A DNA stretch of 14,582 nucleotides from Faecalitalea sp. UBA4312 (GTDB taxonomy: Bacteria > Bacillota_I > Bacilli_A > Erysipelotrichales > Erysipelotrichaceae), in the NCBI GenBank assembly GCA_002394635.1, contig DGUK01000017.1, forward strand, positions 1 through 14,582. Reading direction: 5' to 3'. The notes below the pieces were generated by a model. That model ran no database searches. It was not told the DNA's origin and saw only the letters and a list, made by a program, of their open reading frames with translations. This document shows, piece by piece, positions 13,461 through 14,582 of the stretch. Both the position numbers and the translations under genes were made by a program. Within the stretch, counting starts at the first letter, position 1; each line of letters opens with the position of its first letter.

Positions 13461-14393
13461 ATGTTTGAGACTTCATGTATTTTTATGGGAACCCCAAAGA
13501 TTGCGGCAGATGTATTGAAAACGATGCTGGATGCTGGAATCAAAGTGGATCTGGTTGTAACACAACCGGATAAAAGAGTAGGGCGTAAACAAAAAATAAC
13601 GGTTTCTCAGGTAAAACAAGTAGCTTTGGATTACGGAATCGATGTATTTCAACCGGTCCGTATCCGCGAGGATTTCCAGCCGATTCTAGATAAGAAGCCA
13701 AAACTGATCGTTACATGTGCCTATGGCCAGATTGTTCCAGATGAAATATTAAACTATCCAATATATGGGTGTGTGAATTTACATGGATCACTGCTGCCGA
13801 AATATCGTGGTGGTGCACCGATCCAAAGAGCTATCTGGGACGGAGAAAAAATTAGCGGTATGTCGTTGATGAAAATGGCAACGAAGATGGACGCAGGGCC
13901 GGTTCTGGATACTGAAGAAATATTGCTGGATGAAAAGGAAACCTCTACGACATTATTTGAACGAATGGCACAGGCAGCCGGGAAACTGATTTTAAAAAAC
14001 TATGAAATAATTTGTTCAGACAAGGCGGAGTACGTGGAACAGGATTTGTCGGAAGTAACATTTGCTCCTATTATAAAAAAGGAAGAAGAACATATTGATC
14101 TTCAACAGAGCGACGAGCGTATTCTTTGTCAGATCCGTGCTCTGGATCGGACACCGGGAGCATATTTTAAAGTCGGCAATAAGAAATGGAAAGTTTTCGA
14201 TGTGGATTATGTGACTGGTACAACACAACCGTGCGGAGTCATAACCGGTTGGAATTATGACAGTTATACAGTCAGTCTGCATCAGGGACTGCTTTGTATA
14301 CACACATGCCAGATGGAAGGAAAACCGGTCATGTCGGCGAAAGATTTCTATAATGGACAAGGTCGGAATCTGGTTGGCAGAACGGTGGAATAG
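13461..14393 (+). CDS. fmt: Methionyl-tRNA formyltransferase
   Basis: A 310-residue cytoplasmic enzyme that formylates initiator Met-tRNA using 10-formyl-tetrahydrofolate. The N-terminal Rossmann-like domain has FMGTP (8-12) and the folate/catalytic block [16 protein letters not shown] (106-121) with Asn106 and His108; Asp144 in TKMDAGPV completes the Asn-His-Asp triad. The C-terminal OB-like domain (about 205-310) includes [11 protein letters not shown], a Fmt signature. Length is standard. The ATG at 13461 follows a near-perfect GGAGGTGA. It lies 10 bases before lepA and is probably co-transcribed with it. This place is unusual: fmt is normally next to def or in the priA-def-fmt-rsmB cluster, and no def is seen here. 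Confidence 0.96.
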   Translation: MFETSCIFMGTPKIAADVLKTMLDAGIKVDLVVTQPDKRVGRKQKITVSQVKQVALDYGIDVFQPVRIREDFQPILDKKPKLIVTCAYGQIVPDEILNYPIYGCVNLHGSLLPKYRGGAPIQRAIWDGEKISGMSLMKMATKMDAGPVLDTEEILLDEKETSTTLFERMAQAAGKLILKNYEIICSDKAEYVEQDLSEVTFAPIIKKEEEHIDLQQSDERILCQIRALDRTPGAYFKVGNKKWKVFDVDYVTGTTQPCGVITGWNYDSYTVSLHQGLLCIHTCQMEGKPVMSAKDFYNGQGRNLVGRTVE

Positions 14394-14403
14394 GAGGAAA
14401 GAT

Positions 14404-14582
14404 ATGGATCAAAAATATATCAGAAACTTTTCGATCATTGCGCATATCGATCATGGTAAATCCACTTTAGCTGACCGCATCCTGGAATTGACCGATACGG
14501 TGGAGAAAAGAGAAATGAAGGAGCAGATTCTGGATTCCATGGATCTGGAAAGAGAGCGAGGTATTACGATCAAGCTGAATGC
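14404..14582 (+). CDS. lepA: Elongation factor 4 (LepA) GTPase, N-terminal fragment
   Basis: The first 59 codons of a translational GTPase, cut off by the window end. Residues 8-20 ([13 protein letters not shown]) contain the G1/P-loop AHIDHGKS with Lys19 and Ser20, and [12 protein letters not shown] (about 46-57) is the switch I region containing the G2 threonine. The combination [22 protein letters not shown] is characteristic of LepA rather than EF-G or TypA. EF4 binds the ribosome and can promote back-translocation or aid initiation/assembly. The ATG at 14404 follows AGGAGGA by 5 bases, and this site overlaps the fmt stop region, implying a shared message. Confidence 0.94.
   Translation, partial: MDQKYIRNFSIIAHIDHGKSTLADRILELTDTVEKREMKEQILDSMDLERERGITIKLN

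Noticed and set aside
14016..14360. A 114-codon minus-strand open frame within fmt
   Set aside because: Opposes the conserved C-terminal domain of fmt and has no ribosome binding site.
1..14582. Mobile elements, CRISPR arrays, tRNA or rRNA genes, defence or toxin-antitoxin systems
   Set aside because: No transposase or integrase, no spaced direct repeats, no cloverleaf sequence and no recognisable defence gene were seen; the genes are conserved housekeeping and metabolic ones.

Overview
The window looks like chromosome from a low-to-moderate GC Bacillota (Firmicutes). The best fit from gene order and protein style is an Erysipelotrichaceae-like gut anaerobe, but this lineage is an inference, not a proof. 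Evidence: strong AGGAGG-type ribosome binding sites, U-rich intrinsic terminators, a T-box riboswitch on alaS, and the Firmicutes order alaS-ireB-ruvX-yrzB-mltG followed by greA, comEA-comEC, holA, divergent rpsT and lepA. TGA is used as a stop (for example tetR and comEA), so the standard bacterial code applies. I see no mobile element, CRISPR array, tRNA or rRNA.

Left region (1-4127): the 3' end of a heptad-repeat protein converges on an iron-dependent alcohol dehydrogenase, with a shared two-way terminator. The dehydrogenase is divergent from a flavodoxin-fold NAD(P)H:FMN reductase-like gene carrying an iron-sulfur-type cysteine motif. Next comes a solitary acetyl-CoA acetyltransferase (thiolase) with a strong promoter, a Rex-like operator over its transcription start and its own terminator, then a TetR-family regulator. 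This is redox and fermentation metabolism in short single-gene units.

Middle region (4128-9161): an alanine T-box with a clear GCU specifier, T-box sequence and terminator controls alaS. After a terminator and a new promoter comes a tight operon: ireB, ruvX, a DUF1292 gene and mltG. A hairpin with a U-tract at the end of ruvX could reduce expression of the last two genes.

Right region (9162-14582): greA has its own promoter. comEA and comEC (DNA uptake) overlap by 4 bases, and the comEA start codon sits inside a hairpin ending in a U-tract. holA appears to be leaderless. holA and rpsT converge on a shared terminator. rpsT and fmt are divergent, and fmt runs into lepA, which is cut by the window end.

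No wholly new system is evident. The most interesting items are regulatory: the Rex-like site on the thiolase promoter, the apparently leaderless holA message, the hairpin over the comEA start, the hairpin between ruvX and the DUF1292 gene, and a ComEC whose permease domain is short and lacks a recognisable SGLH motif.
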